29,734 bases of DNA. Source: Collinsella sp. AF33-16 (GTDB lineage Bacteria > Actinomycetota > Coriobacteriia > Coriobacteriales > Coriobacteriaceae). Both the position numbers and the translations under genes were made by a program. Location: positions 1-29,734 of the forward strand of contig NZ_QRQC01000021.1 of the NCBI RefSeq assembly GCF_003475325.1. Reading direction: 5' to 3'. Positions 1 through 6,519 of this stretch are shown one piece after another. The notes under the pieces are model-generated. The model was not told the DNA's origin. It saw only the letters and a program-made list of their open reading frames with translations, and ran no database searches. The stretch's first letter is position 1, and every line of letters begins with the position of its first letter.

Positions 1-43
1 AGGCCGCTTATTAGCCCGTCCAAGAATTGGGGCGCAGTTCACA
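1..43 (-). mobile_element. Possible terminal inverted repeat of an IS3-family element, cut by the window edge
   Basis: Read on the minus strand this stretch starts TGAACTGCGCCCCAATTCTT and continues with a GGAC tetranucleotide. That resembles the ends of IS3-family (IS150-group) elements, which typically begin TGnACTG, then a C-rich run, then a TTGGAC-like block. Only this end lies in the window. No transposase frame can be read in the 43 bases, so the element itself would lie to the left. The resemblance is from memory and weak. Confidence 0.27.
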
Positions 44-262
44 CTTCGTGCGGCGGGGGTTCTTTCGTCCTGCGGAATGCGCTGGGAAGTTACCCCATGC
101 GGCCAGCTGCGGGATCTTAGTCGCGTTGGAACAAGCAACCCAACATATATATCTGAATATGGATGGGAGGGGCGCTTTGTTTTTGGGTGCCCTTACAAGA
201 AAACGTGACTTGGGGAAGGGATGGGCGCTTTGCTGGGATGGCGCTTTGGGATGGGGGCTTAC
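44..262. other. Intergenic stretch with G-rich degenerate repeats, possible Rho-utilisation region for the minus strand
   Basis: No convincing gene is seen. Near the right end the unit GGGATGG(G)CGCTTTG recurs at 218-232 and 235-248, with a third, broken copy at 248-260 and a longer relative at 161-179. On the minus strand, directly after the TetR stop codon, these read as C-rich, G-poor units of the type AAAGCGCCCATCCC. There is no hairpin with a T-run behind the TetR gene. Such C-rich RNA is typical of rut sites, so Rho-dependent termination of the larB-larC-TetR operon is an inference. Confidence 0.35.
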
Positions 263-802
263 TTAGCTGAAGAGGGGCTGTATGGCTGATAGGTAATCTT
301 TGGCTACGTCGGCTTTGTCGGCTTGGAAGTTGTGCCAGGCCCACCATTGGACCATTCCTACGAAGCTTGAGGCTATGTGGTGTAGTAGGAAGCTTCGGTC
401 CATGGTGGCGGCGGGGCCGTTTGGGTCGGTGGGGACGGTTCCGGCTGCTCGTGACATGATGGTCTTGCGTAAGCAGTCGGCGAAGACGCGTGAACCGGCG
501 CCGGCTACGAGGGCTCGTACGCCCTGGCGGCGTTCCCAGAGGTTGTTGAGGATATGCTCGACTTGTACGAGCGGATCATCGAGCGGTGTGCCATCGTCGT
601 CGAGGGCGTGGGTGCAGATGTCGCTCACGAGTTCGGACAGTAGGTCATCTTTGCTCTTGAAGAGGCCGTAGAACGTGGCCCGACCCACATGGGCGCGAGC
701 GATGATGTCGCCGACGGTGATCTTGCCGTAGTCCTCTTCGCGCAGCAGCTCGGAGAACGCCGCGACGATGGCGGCGCGGCTTTTTGCCTTGCGGGCATCC
801 AT
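263..802 (-). CDS. TetR/AcrR-family transcriptional regulator
   Basis: This 179-residue protein has an N-terminal TetR-type helix-turn-helix at about residues 28-50 (ITVGDIIARA, then VGRATFYGLFKSKDDLL), the recognition-helix pattern of the family. The remaining helical part is the ligand-binding and dimerisation region; the ligand cannot be read. The start at 802 lies two bases after the larC stop codon, so translation is probably coupled to larC; a longer upstream reading only runs through larC in another frame. It is the last gene of larB-larC-tetR, which suggests that it controls this operon. The 11-bp inverted repeat before larB (2560-2593) is a plausible target. The family is sure; the regulatory target is inference. 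Confidence 0.85.
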   Translation of the reverse strand: MDARKAKSRAAIVAAFSELLREEDYGKITVGDIIARAHVGRATFYGLFKSKDDLLSELVSDICTHALDDDGTPLDDPLVQVEHILNNLWERRQGVRALVAGAGSRVFADCLRKTIMSRAAGTVPTDPNGPAATMDRSFLLHHIASSFVGMVQWWAWHNFQADKADVAKDYLSAIQPLFS

Positions 803-804
803 AG

Positions 805-1722
805 CTATGCATCCACGTGAACAAGCAGGCAACGGAGCGTGCCAGAGCAGCCCTCGTAGGGGCGCTTGCCAGCGCCGTAGCCGACGGCCTCGATGCGGTA
901 GCGGGCTGGCAGGTGCTCGGACGTGCGCAGTGCGGCGACGATGGCGGCACCCGTGGGCGTCACGAGCTCGCCGGCGACCGGTGCGGGCGTGAGGGCGATA
1001 TTGCCCGCCTGGCACAGGTTGACGACAGCGGGGACGGGAATGGGCATGAGACCGTGGGCACAGCGGATGGTACCGTGACCCTCGGAGAGCGACTCGACCA
1101 CGATGTCCTCAATACCAAGGTCATCGAGGCAGATGGCGACAGAGCAGACGTCGACGATGGAGTCGACGGCGCCCACCTCGTGGAACATGACGGTCTTGGG
1201 CGTTTTGCCGTGGGCCTTGGCCTCGGCGGCGGCGAGCGCGGTAAAGATGGCGAGCGCGCGACGCTTGGCGCCATCGCTTAGCTGCGAGTCATCGATGATG
1301 GCGGTGACATCCGCCAAAGAACGGTGGTGATGGTGGTGGGCGTGATGGTGACCCTCGTGGCCATGACCGTGGGCCTCATGGTCATGCTCGTGGCAGTGCT
1401 CGTGTTCGTGCTCGCCATGATCATGATGGTAGTGCTCATGCTCATGTGTGTGCTCGGTGCCCGCTTCGTTGCCGTAGAGCCAGACCATGTCGTGGTCGTG
1501 GTTCTCGAGCTCCTCAGCCAGCTGAACATCAAAGTCGCAGGCGTCGATGCCATGCTTGTTTACGCGTGTAACGGCAATCTCAAAGCCGCCGACCGGCAGC
1601 GTGGCGAGCTGGTCGCGCAGATGCTCCTCGCTGGCACCCAGGTCGAGCAGGGCCGCGACGGTCATGTCGCCGCTGATGCCCGAGGTGCCGTCGATGATAA
1701 GCGTGTGCTGATGGTTGGACAT
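805..1722 (-). CDS. larC: LarC-type nickel insertion protein, N-terminal part only (LarC1-like)
   Basis: LarC installs nickel in the pyridinium-3,5-bisthiocarboxylate mononucleotide (NPN) cofactor of lactate racemase and related enzymes. The 305-residue product starts with the family signature IDGTSGISGDM and keeps the core blocks MFHEVGAVDSIVDV, GHGTIRCAHG and TPTGAAI. Residues 91-133 are a His-rich segment with 24 His in 43 positions and one Cys, expected to bind nickel. Full LarC proteins are about 400-430 residues, with a second domain (LarC2) holding the CTP site; in Lactobacillus LarC1 and LarC2 are joined by a ribosomal frameshift. Here the frame stops after GTLRCLLVHVDA, where LarC1 should end, and the TetR gene follows two bases later, so no LarC2 coding remains. 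It follows larB by 10 bases with an AAGGAG ribosome site. Family sure; activity without LarC2 doubtful. Confidence 0.88.
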   Translation of the reverse strand: MSNHQHTLIIDGTSGISGDMTVAALLDLGASEEHLRDQLATLPVGGFEIAVTRVNKHGIDACDFDVQLAEELENHDHDMVWLYGNEAGTEHTHEHEHYHHDHGEHEHEHCHEHDHEAHGHGHEGHHHAHHHHHRSLADVTAIIDDSQLSDGAKRRALAIFTALAAAEAKAHGKTPKTVMFHEVGAVDSIVDVCSVAICLDDLGIEDIVVESLSEGHGTIRCAHGLMPIPVPAVVNLCQAGNIALTPAPVAGELVTPTGAAIVAALRTSEHLPARYRIEAVGYGAGKRPYEGCSGTLRCLLVHVDA

Positions 1723-1732
1723 GAAATGCTCC

Positions 1733-2515
1733 TTAGCGGGCGCAGGACGTGCCGGCGCTCAGATGATTGATAAGACTTGCCTGATAGGCGGCGCCAAAGC
1801 CGTTGTCGATATTGACGACCGAAACGCCGCTGGCGCAGGAGTTGAGCATGGCGAGCAGTGCGGCCATGCCGCCAAAGTTCGCGCCATAGCCCACGCTGGT
1901 GGGGACGGCGATGACCGGACAGCTCACAAGGCCTCCGATGACGCTCGCCAGGGCGCCCTCCATGCCGGCGATGGCGATGACCACCTGCGCCTGGGCAAGT
2001 TCCTCGGCATGAGCGAGCAGGCGGTGCAAGCCGGCGACACCCACGTCGTAGAGGCGATCGACCTCGTTGCCGTAGAACTCGGCCGTCAGTGCCGCCTCTT
2101 CGGCGACGGGCAGGTCGCTCGTGCCGGCGCAGGCGACGACGATGCGTCCGTTGCCGTTGGGGGAGGGCTTGCCACCCACGAGGGCGAGCTGGGCGTCCGG
2201 GACATATCCCAGGTCGATGCCGTTGCCGAGGAGCTCCGAGGTGCGGGCTGCCTTTTCGTCGTCCAGGCGCGTGACCAGGATGCGCTCCTGGCCGGCATCG
2301 AGTAATGCTTTGATAATGGCGGCAATTTGCTCGGCGGTTTTACCGGCGCCGTAGACAACTTCGCCGGCTCCCTGGCGCACCCCGCGCGAAAGGTCGAGCT
2401 GCGCAAAGCCCAAATCAGCGGTCGGAGCCGTCTGGATGCGCGTGAGGGCGTCGGCAGGGGTGACTGCTCCGCCGGCAACATCGCTCAGCAGCTGCTCTAG
2501 ATCTCGCTTATCCAT
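1733..2515 (-). CDS. larB: LarB, pyridinium-3,5-biscarboxylic acid mononucleotide synthase
   Basis: LarB carboxylates the pyridinium ring of nicotinic acid adenine dinucleotide and releases AMP, the first step of NPN cofactor synthesis. The 260-residue protein has the family blocks YGAGKTAEQIAAI in its N-terminal half and, further on, VGVAGLHRLL, AGMEGALASVIGGLV, VPTSVGYGANFGG and AMLNSCASGVSVVNIDNG. The Cys in NSCA (about residue 227) and the Glu in AGMEGAL are the conserved positions expected for catalysis. The start at 2515 is preceded by AAGGGA at proper distance; a reading from 2548 is in frame but has no ribosome site. It is the first gene of larB-larC-tetR. Neither larE, which supplies sulfur, nor larA, the racemase, is in the window, so the client enzyme is unknown. 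Confidence 0.92.
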   Translation of the reverse strand: MDKRDLEQLLSDVAGGAVTPADALTRIQTAPTADLGFAQLDLSRGVRQGAGEVVYGAGKTAEQIAAIIKALLDAGQERILVTRLDDEKAARTSELLGNGIDLGYVPDAQLALVGGKPSPNGNGRIVVACAGTSDLPVAEEAALTAEFYGNEVDRLYDVGVAGLHRLLAHAEELAQAQVVIAIAGMEGALASVIGGLVSCPVIAVPTSVGYGANFGGMAALLAMLNSCASGVSVVNIDNGFGAAYQASLINHLSAGTSCAR

Positions 2516-2559
2516 ATATGTTCCCTTCGACGGCGCAAAGTTTAGCACTCAAAGGGTAT

Positions 2560-2593
2560 GTTTCCGAACACTAAGACAGAATTGTTCGGAAAC
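2560..2593. promoter_or_regulatory. Inverted-repeat operator in front of larB
   Basis: GTTTCCGAACA (2560-2570) and TGTTCGGAAAC (2583-2593) form a perfect 11-bp inverted repeat with a 12-base spacer, 45 bases upstream of the larB start. On the minus strand a -10-like TATAGT runs into the first arm, so a bound protein would cover the transcription start. There is no T-run on either side, which argues against a terminator of serB. The size fits a TetR-family operator, and a TetR gene ends this operon. Binding is inferred. Confidence 0.5.
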
Positions 2594-2629
2594 TATAGGA
2601 CAGACTGATTCAATTGCTAGACGGATTGG

Positions 2630-3265
2630 CTAGTCGCGCAGGATGATGTCCATGGCGAGCATCAGATTGCGCTCGTCGATGGCAAACGGGGCGGCCTCGC
2701 GCGTCTTGGGCTTGGCACAAAACGCGATGCCCGTGCCCGCGGCCTGAATCATGGGGATGTCGTTGGCACCGTCGCCGATCGCGACGGTGTGGGCCATATC
2801 GACGCCGCACTCAACTGCCCAGTCCAGCAGCTGGATGAGCTTGGACTCCTTGGTCACAATGTCGGCAGCCAACTTACCGGTGAGCTTGCCGTCCACGACC
2901 TCCAGACGATTGGCCAGGCAAAAGTCGATGCCCGCGGCGGCCACGATCTTATCGGCGACTTCGTGAAAGCCGCCACTCACGACGCCGACCTTCCAACCCT
3001 TGCTGTGTGCCGAGCGCACAAGCTCCAACGCGCCGGGGGTAAATGTCACGCGCTTAAAGGTGCGCTCGAACACGCTCTCGTCCAGGCCGGCGAACAGCCT
3101 CACGCGCTCCTCGAGCGCCTGCTTAAAGTCAAGCTCGCCGCGCATGGCGCGTTCGGTGATCTGTGCCACCTGCTCGCCCACGCCGGCCTCTTCGCCCAAC
3201 AGGTCGATGACCTCCTGGTTGATGAGCGTGGAGTCGATATCCATAACGATGAGGCGTGCAGTCAT
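2630..3265 (-). CDS. serB: Phosphoserine phosphatase SerB
   Basis: A 211-residue HAD-superfamily phosphatase that removes the phosphate from O-phosphoserine, the last step of serine synthesis. HAD motif I is DIDST with nucleophile Asp9 and acid/base Asp11; motif II is SGGF (97-100); the Lys motif lies near 139; motif IV is GDGAND (164-169). A helical cap with ERAMRGELDF, usual for SerB, follows motif I. The start at 3265 has the ribosome site GGAAAGG. It lacks the N-terminal ACT extension of some SerB proteins. It stands alone between larB and the divergent aspS, separated from larB by 114 bases that hold the larB promoter. Assignment is firm at family level; serA and serC are not nearby. Confidence 0.9.
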   Translation of the reverse strand: MTARLIVMDIDSTLINQEVIDLLGEEAGVGEQVAQITERAMRGELDFKQALEERVRLFAGLDESVFERTFKRVTFTPGALELVRSAHSKGWKVGVVSGGFHEVADKIVAAAGIDFCLANRLEVVDGKLTGKLAADIVTKESKLIQLLDWAVECGVDMAHTVAIGDGANDIPMIQAAGTGIAFCAKPKTREAAPFAIDERNLMLAMDIILRD

Positions 3266-3521
3266 GGCGGGCCTTTCCGAGTGCTGTTTTATTGGGGCAT
3301 ATTGTCGCACGTGACGAGCGCGGGCGGGTGTCGCGGCGCGTCAATTGTTTCGTCTCCGTCAAGTCTTTGGGCAGGAGCCACTTTTTCGCGGCACATCGAC
3401 GCGAGTGCGATAAGATAGAACGCCATGTCTGGCTGCGCGGTTTACGCAGGCTGGGCAAATCTGTACGACGCCGCCCGGAACGACACGGGGCGGCACAGAT
3501 CCATAAAGGAGGATCACTGGT
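3266..3521. promoter_or_regulatory. Divergent promoter region between serB and aspS
   Basis: This 256-base gap must hold the promoters of serB (leftward) and aspS (rightward). A -10-like TAAGAT is at 3411-3416, but no good -35 box sits in front of it. The aspS ribosome site AAAGGAGG is close to 3506-3513. I looked for a T-box leader and saw no convincing one; no other structure stands out. Confidence 0.3.
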
Positions 3522-5309
3522 ATGAGCCAGACCCGTCCCATCGATGAGCATTCCATGCACACCCGTACCTGCGGCGAGCTTCGCTTCGAGAACGTGGGCG
3601 AAGAGGTCACCCTCACCGGTTGGGTGAGCCGTCGCCGCGACCACGGCGGCCTTATCTTCTGCGACCTTCGCGACCGTGAGGGCATCACGCAGCTTACCTT
3701 CGACCCCGAGCACTCCGACGGCGACGCCTTTAAGATCGCCGAGACCATGCGTCCCGAGTGGCCCATCAAGATTCACGGCGTCGTGCGCGCCCGTGGCGAG
3801 GAGACCACCAACACCAAGCTCGCGACCGGCGAGATCGAGGTCCTGACCGACCACGCCGAGGTGCTCAATACGTCCGTCACCCCGCCGTTCCAGATCGAGG
3901 ACGGCATCGAGACCAGCGAGGACACCCGTCTGCGCTATCGCTATCTGGACCTCCGTCGTCCCGAGATGATGGCCAACCTCAAGCTGCGCTCCGACTTTAC
4001 CTTTGCCATTCGCGAGGCGCTGCACAACCGTGAGTTCATGGAGGTCGAGACGCCCTCCCTGTTCAAGTCTACGCCCGAGGGCGCCCGCGACTTCATCGTC
4101 CCCAGCCGCATCCAGCCGGGCAACTTCTACGCTCTGCCGCAGTCCCCGCAGCTCCTGAAGCAGCTGCTCATGGTCGGTGGCGTCGAGCGTTACTACCAGG
4201 TCGCCAAGTGCTTCCGCGACGAGGACCTGCGCGCCGACCGTCAGCCCGAGTTCACCCAGGTCGATATCGAGATGTCCTTCGTGGACCAGAACGACGTTAT
4301 GAGCGCGCTCGAAGAGGTCCTGTCCGACGCCTTCGGCCGCATGGGTGTCGAGATGCCCACGCCGCTGCGTCGCATGGACTATTGGGAGGCCATGGACACC
4401 TATGGCTCCGACAAGCCCGATACTCGCTACGGCATGCACCTGGTCGACCTGACCGACATCTTTGCCAACTCCAAGTTCAAGGTCTTTGCGACTGCTGCAA
4501 ACGAGGAGGGCTCTGTCGTCAAGGCCATCAACGCCAAGGGCGCCGGTGCCTGGGCACGTGCCAAGATCGATAAGCTCGCCGGCGTGGCCTCCACGTTTGG
4601 CGCCAAGGGCCTGGCCTGGATCGCTTTCCGCGAGGACGGCTCCATCAACAGCCCCATCGTCAAGTTCTTCTCGGACGAGGAGATGGCTGCTCTGCGCGAG
4701 CGCATGGACGTCGAGCCCGGCGACCTTGTGATGTTTGCCGCCGGCCCGCGCCTGCTCTCCGACGAGATCCTGGGCGGCATGCGTTCCCACATGGCCAACG
4801 CGCTCGAGATCAAGCGCGAGGGCCACGACTTCCTGTGGGTCGTCAACTTCCCGCTGTTCCACTGGGACGAGGATCGCAAGGCCTATGCAGCCGAGCACCA
4901 GCCCTTCACCCTGCCGACCGAGACCGACATCGCCAAGATCGAGGCCGATCCGTTGGCAGCCGGTTCGTGCACCTACGACTTTGTCATGGACGGCTTTGAG
5001 GCCGGCGGCGGCGGTATGCGTATCCACAACGCCGAGATGCAGATGTCCATGCTCAAGCTCCTGGGCTTTACCGAGGAGCGCGCCGAGTCGCAGTTTGGCT
5101 TCCTCATGGAGGCCCTCAAGTTTGGTGCGCCCCCGATGGGCGGTTTCGCTCTGGGTCTGGACCGCGTGTGCATGCTGCTCACCGGTTCCGACTCCATCCG
5201 CGACGTCATGGCGTTCCCCAAGACGGCCAGCGGCTCCGACCTCATGTCGGGTGCTCCGAGTGCCGTTTCCGGCGCCCAGCTCAAGGACGTCAGCCTGCGC
5301 CTGATGTAG
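3522..5309 (+). CDS. aspS: Aspartyl-tRNA synthetase
   Basis: A 595-residue bacterial-type class IIb synthetase, the usual length. It activates aspartate and charges tRNA-Asp (and possibly tRNA-Asn if the host uses the transamidation route). The N-terminal OB-fold anticodon-binding domain (about 15-110, VTLTGWVSRRRDHGG) is followed by the catalytic core with motif 2 FRDEDLRADRQPEFTQVDIE, the bacterial GAD insertion in the middle (about 290-420), and motif 3 GGFALGLDRVCMLL near residue 550. The start at 3522 follows a strong AAAGGAGG. It is monocistronic: a terminator comes 25 bases after the stop. Discriminating and non-discriminating forms cannot be separated by eye. Confidence 0.97.
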   Translation: MSQTRPIDEHSMHTRTCGELRFENVGEEVTLTGWVSRRRDHGGLIFCDLRDREGITQLTFDPEHSDGDAFKIAETMRPEWPIKIHGVVRARGEETTNTKLATGEIEVLTDHAEVLNTSVTPPFQIEDGIETSEDTRLRYRYLDLRRPEMMANLKLRSDFTFAIREALHNREFMEVETPSLFKSTPEGARDFIVPSRIQPGNFYALPQSPQLLKQLLMVGGVERYYQVAKCFRDEDLRADRQPEFTQVDIEMSFVDQNDVMSALEEVLSDAFGRMGVEMPTPLRRMDYWEAMDTYGSDKPDTRYGMHLVDLTDIFANSKFKVFATAANEEGSVVKAINAKGAGAWARAKIDKLAGVASTFGAKGLAWIAFREDGSINSPIVKFFSDEEMAALRERMDVEPGDLVMFAAGPRLLSDEILGGMRSHMANALEIKREGHDFLWVVNFPLFHWDEDRKAYAAEHQPFTLPTETDIAKIEADPLAAGSCTYDFVMDGFEAGGGGMRIHNAEMQMSMLKLLGFTEERAESQFGFLMEALKFGAPPMGGFALGLDRVCMLLTGSDSIRDVMAFPKTASGSDLMSGAPSAVSGAQLKDVSLRLM

Positions 5310-5334
5310 GCGAGCGGCTACATATTGCCCGCAA

Positions 5335-5367
5335 CGAGGGAAGGACGCGCGCCTTCCCTCGTTTTTT
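5335..5367 (+). terminator. Rho-independent terminator after aspS
   Basis: CGAGGGAAGG (5335-5344) pairs perfectly with CCTTCCCTCG (5352-5361) around a 7-base loop, and TTTTTT follows directly (5362-5367). It lies 25 bases after the aspS stop codon. Confidence 0.92.
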
Positions 5368-5452
5368 GTGGGACGGGGGTGCGCCGGTAACGTACAATAA
5401 CTACCACGTGGCTGGGTTTGCTGGCCGAATGTGCGATGTCGTGGGAGGGGAC

Positions 5453-5701
5453 ATGGTCGAGTTTACAAAGACGATTAAAGATCCGTTGGGACTGCATGCC
5501 CGCCCGGTTGCGCTGCTCTACGACATCATTGCCAAGCACCGTAGCAACGTATCGGTCAGTATCGGCGAGCGCCATACCGACGGTCGCGATGTGATGGGGC
5601 TCATGGCGCTCTACGGCGAATGCGGCGAGGACATCGTGTTCCGCGTTTCGGGCGTGGACGAGGCCTCGTGCGTCACGTCGATCAGAAACCTCTCGCTCTA
5701 A
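5453..5701 (+). CDS. ptsH: HPr-family phosphocarrier protein with Asp at position 46
   Basis: An 82-residue HPr: it takes phosphate from PEP through enzyme I on His15 and passes it to sugar-specific EIIA proteins of the PTS. The active site GLHARPV puts the histidine exactly at residue 15. The segment RDVMGLMAL matches KSIMGVMSL of Gram-positive HPr, but residue 46, the serine phosphorylated by HPr kinase, is aspartate. The start at 5453 has a good GGGAGGGG site; an in-frame ATG at 5429 would add eight unlikely residues. A -10-like TACAAT is at 5393-5398. The gene is followed by a hairpin and is not linked to ptsI. It is an HPr fold without doubt; whether it is the general PTS carrier or a regulatory paralogue is open. 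Confidence 0.85.
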   Translation: MVEFTKTIKDPLGLHARPVALLYDIIAKHRSNVSVSIGERHTDGRDVMGLMALYGECGEDIVFRVSGVDEASCVTSIRNLSL

Positions 5702-5710
5702 AGCGCAACA

Positions 5711-5751
5711 ATGTGGCGAAGGGACAGTCCCTTTGTCACATCTTTCTTTGT
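5711..5751 (+). terminator. Hairpin after the HPr gene
   Basis: ATGTGGCGAAGGGAC (5711-5725) pairs with GTCCCTTTGTCACAT (5727-5741) with two G-U pairs; the innermost bases form the loop. A T-rich tail (TCTTTCTTTG) follows. It sits 9 bases after the stop codon, so a terminator is likely. The AAGGGACAGTCCCTT core is also the kind of element that recurs in intergenic DNA. Confidence 0.55.
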
Positions 5752-5790
5752 TGCATATAGGAAACTTTTCCGAAAACTGAATAGGAACCC

Positions 5791-5850
5791 TTTCCAAAAA
5801 GTTAGCCACGTGCTAGTTTACTGTAGCGAACATAGACGTGGTTAACTTTT
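5791..5850 (+). promoter_or_regulatory. Promoter and operator region of feoA, DtxR-like palindrome
   Basis: A plausible promoter has -35 TTTCCA (5791-5796), 17 bases, and an extended -10, TGC then TAGTTT (5814-5819). Over it lies AAAGTTAG (5798-5805), seven bases, then CTAGTTTA (5813-5820), the same arrangement as in front of feoB (6424-6445). In addition AAAAGTTAGCCACGT (5797-5811) and ACGTGGTTAACTTTT (5836-5850) form an inverted repeat matching at 14 of 15 positions. Half-sites of the GTTAG/CTAAC type are typical of DtxR/IdeR/MntR metal-dependent repressors. Iron control of feo is expected; the repressor is inferred. Confidence 0.5.
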
Positions 5851-5893
5851 GCTGCGTCGATGTTGAGGACGAACTGACGTTAGGAGCTCACTC

Positions 5894-6136
5894 ATGTCTT
5901 GCGGACCGCAGATGCCGGCTATGCCGCTTTCGATGGTAAAAGCGGGCGAAACCGTGCGCGTGTCTCGTGTAAAGGGCAATGAGGATATGAAGCACCACCT
6001 CAAGGACCTCGGCTTTGTCGAGGGCAGCGAAATTCACGTGGTGAGCTCGAGTGGCGCCAATATCATCGTCACGGTGCTGGGCGCACGCTTTGGTATCGAT
6101 TCCAAGGTTGCCATGCACATCATGACCGTCAGTTAG
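5894..6136 (+). CDS. feoA: FeoA-domain protein, first copy
   Basis: An 80-residue FeoA, a small SH3-like beta-barrel protein of the ferrous iron transporter that acts on the cytoplasmic side with FeoB. Visible family features are the start of the barrel MVKAGETVRVSRVKG, the block HHLKDLGFVEGSEIHVV, and the ending VLGARFGIDSKVAMHIMT. It has an N-terminal extension of about 13 residues with one Cys (MSCGPQMPAMPLS). The start at 5894 follows TAGGAG. It is the first gene of feoA-feoA-feoB; the second feoA starts 38 bases later. Two FeoA proteins with one FeoB are common in Gram-positive feo operons. Regulation is probably by iron through the palindrome over the promoter. Confidence 0.92.
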   Translation: MSCGPQMPAMPLSMVKAGETVRVSRVKGNEDMKHHLKDLGFVEGSEIHVVSSSGANIIVTVLGARFGIDSKVAMHIMTVS

Positions 6137-6174
6137 TCCGCAGCATTTAAAAAAACCGAAAGGGGGACAAGTAA

Positions 6175-6396
6175 ATGAAGACGTTGGGTGACGTTAAGGT
6201 GGGCGAGAGCTCCACCATCGTCAAGCTTCACGGTGAGGGTGCGCTTCGCCGTCACCTTATGGACCTGGGGCTCATCAAGGGCACGTCGTTTAAGGTCGTA
6301 AAGGTCGCACCGCTCGGAGATCCGGTCGAGATCAACGTGCGCGGCTACGAGCTTTCCATCCGCAAGGAGGAGGCTGCCGTCGTCGAGGTCCAGTAA
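6175..6396 (+). CDS. feoA: FeoA-domain protein, second copy
   Basis: A 73-residue FeoA, without the N-terminal extension of the first copy. Family features: LGDVKVGESSTIVKLHGEG, then RRHLMDLGLIKGTSFKVV, APLGDPVEINVRGYELSIRK and the closing strand EEAAVVEVQ. The ending YELSIRKEEA is the classical FeoA pattern, whereas the first copy has GARFGIDSKVA, so the two have diverged and may play different roles. The ribosome site AAAGGGGG is strong. Between its stop and feoB lie 123 bases with their own palindrome, so feoB may also be controlled separately. Confidence 0.92.
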   Translation: MKTLGDVKVGESSTIVKLHGEGALRRHLMDLGLIKGTSFKVVKVAPLGDPVEINVRGYELSIRKEEAAVVEVQ

Positions 6397-6423
6397 GGGC
6401 CAGCGGCGAGTATTTCTGCAGAT

Positions 6424-6445
6424 AAAGTTAGGTTTCTCTAACTTA
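6424..6445. promoter_or_regulatory. DtxR-like palindrome in front of feoB
   Basis: AAAGTTAG (6424-6431), six bases, then CTAACTTA (6438-6445). The inner 7 bp on each side (AAGTTAG/CTAACTT) are a perfect inverted repeat. The same half-sites occur over the feoA promoter. The site is 75 bases before feoB. GTTAG/CTAAC dyads are known for DtxR-family iron or manganese repressors. No clear -35/-10 pair can be assigned next to it. Confidence 0.5.
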
Positions 6446-6519
6446 ATGCAGCAACTTTGAAGCACATTATCCAGCTCGCGCGGAGAAAGCAGCGCGGGCA
6501 CACAAGGAAGAAGGATTGA

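Noticed and set aside
27..266. Small plus-strand gene at the left end
   Set aside because: No ribosome site and no family resemblance; it covers the repeated G-rich units and a possible insertion-sequence end.
795..830. Programmed frameshift joining LarC1 to a LarC2 domain
   Set aside because: Sequence after the larC stop codon reads as TetR protein in the only open frame, and no LarC2-like residues appear in any frame.
3266..3521. T-box or other riboswitch before aspS
   Set aside because: No T-box sequence, specifier hairpin or leader terminator could be recognised in the 256 bases.
3129..5027. Long minus-strand open frame of 632 codons opposite aspS
   Set aside because: The plus strand encodes a complete AspRS. 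Mirror frames are common in GC-rich genes with strong third-position bias, and the reading is low-complexity in G, D and L.
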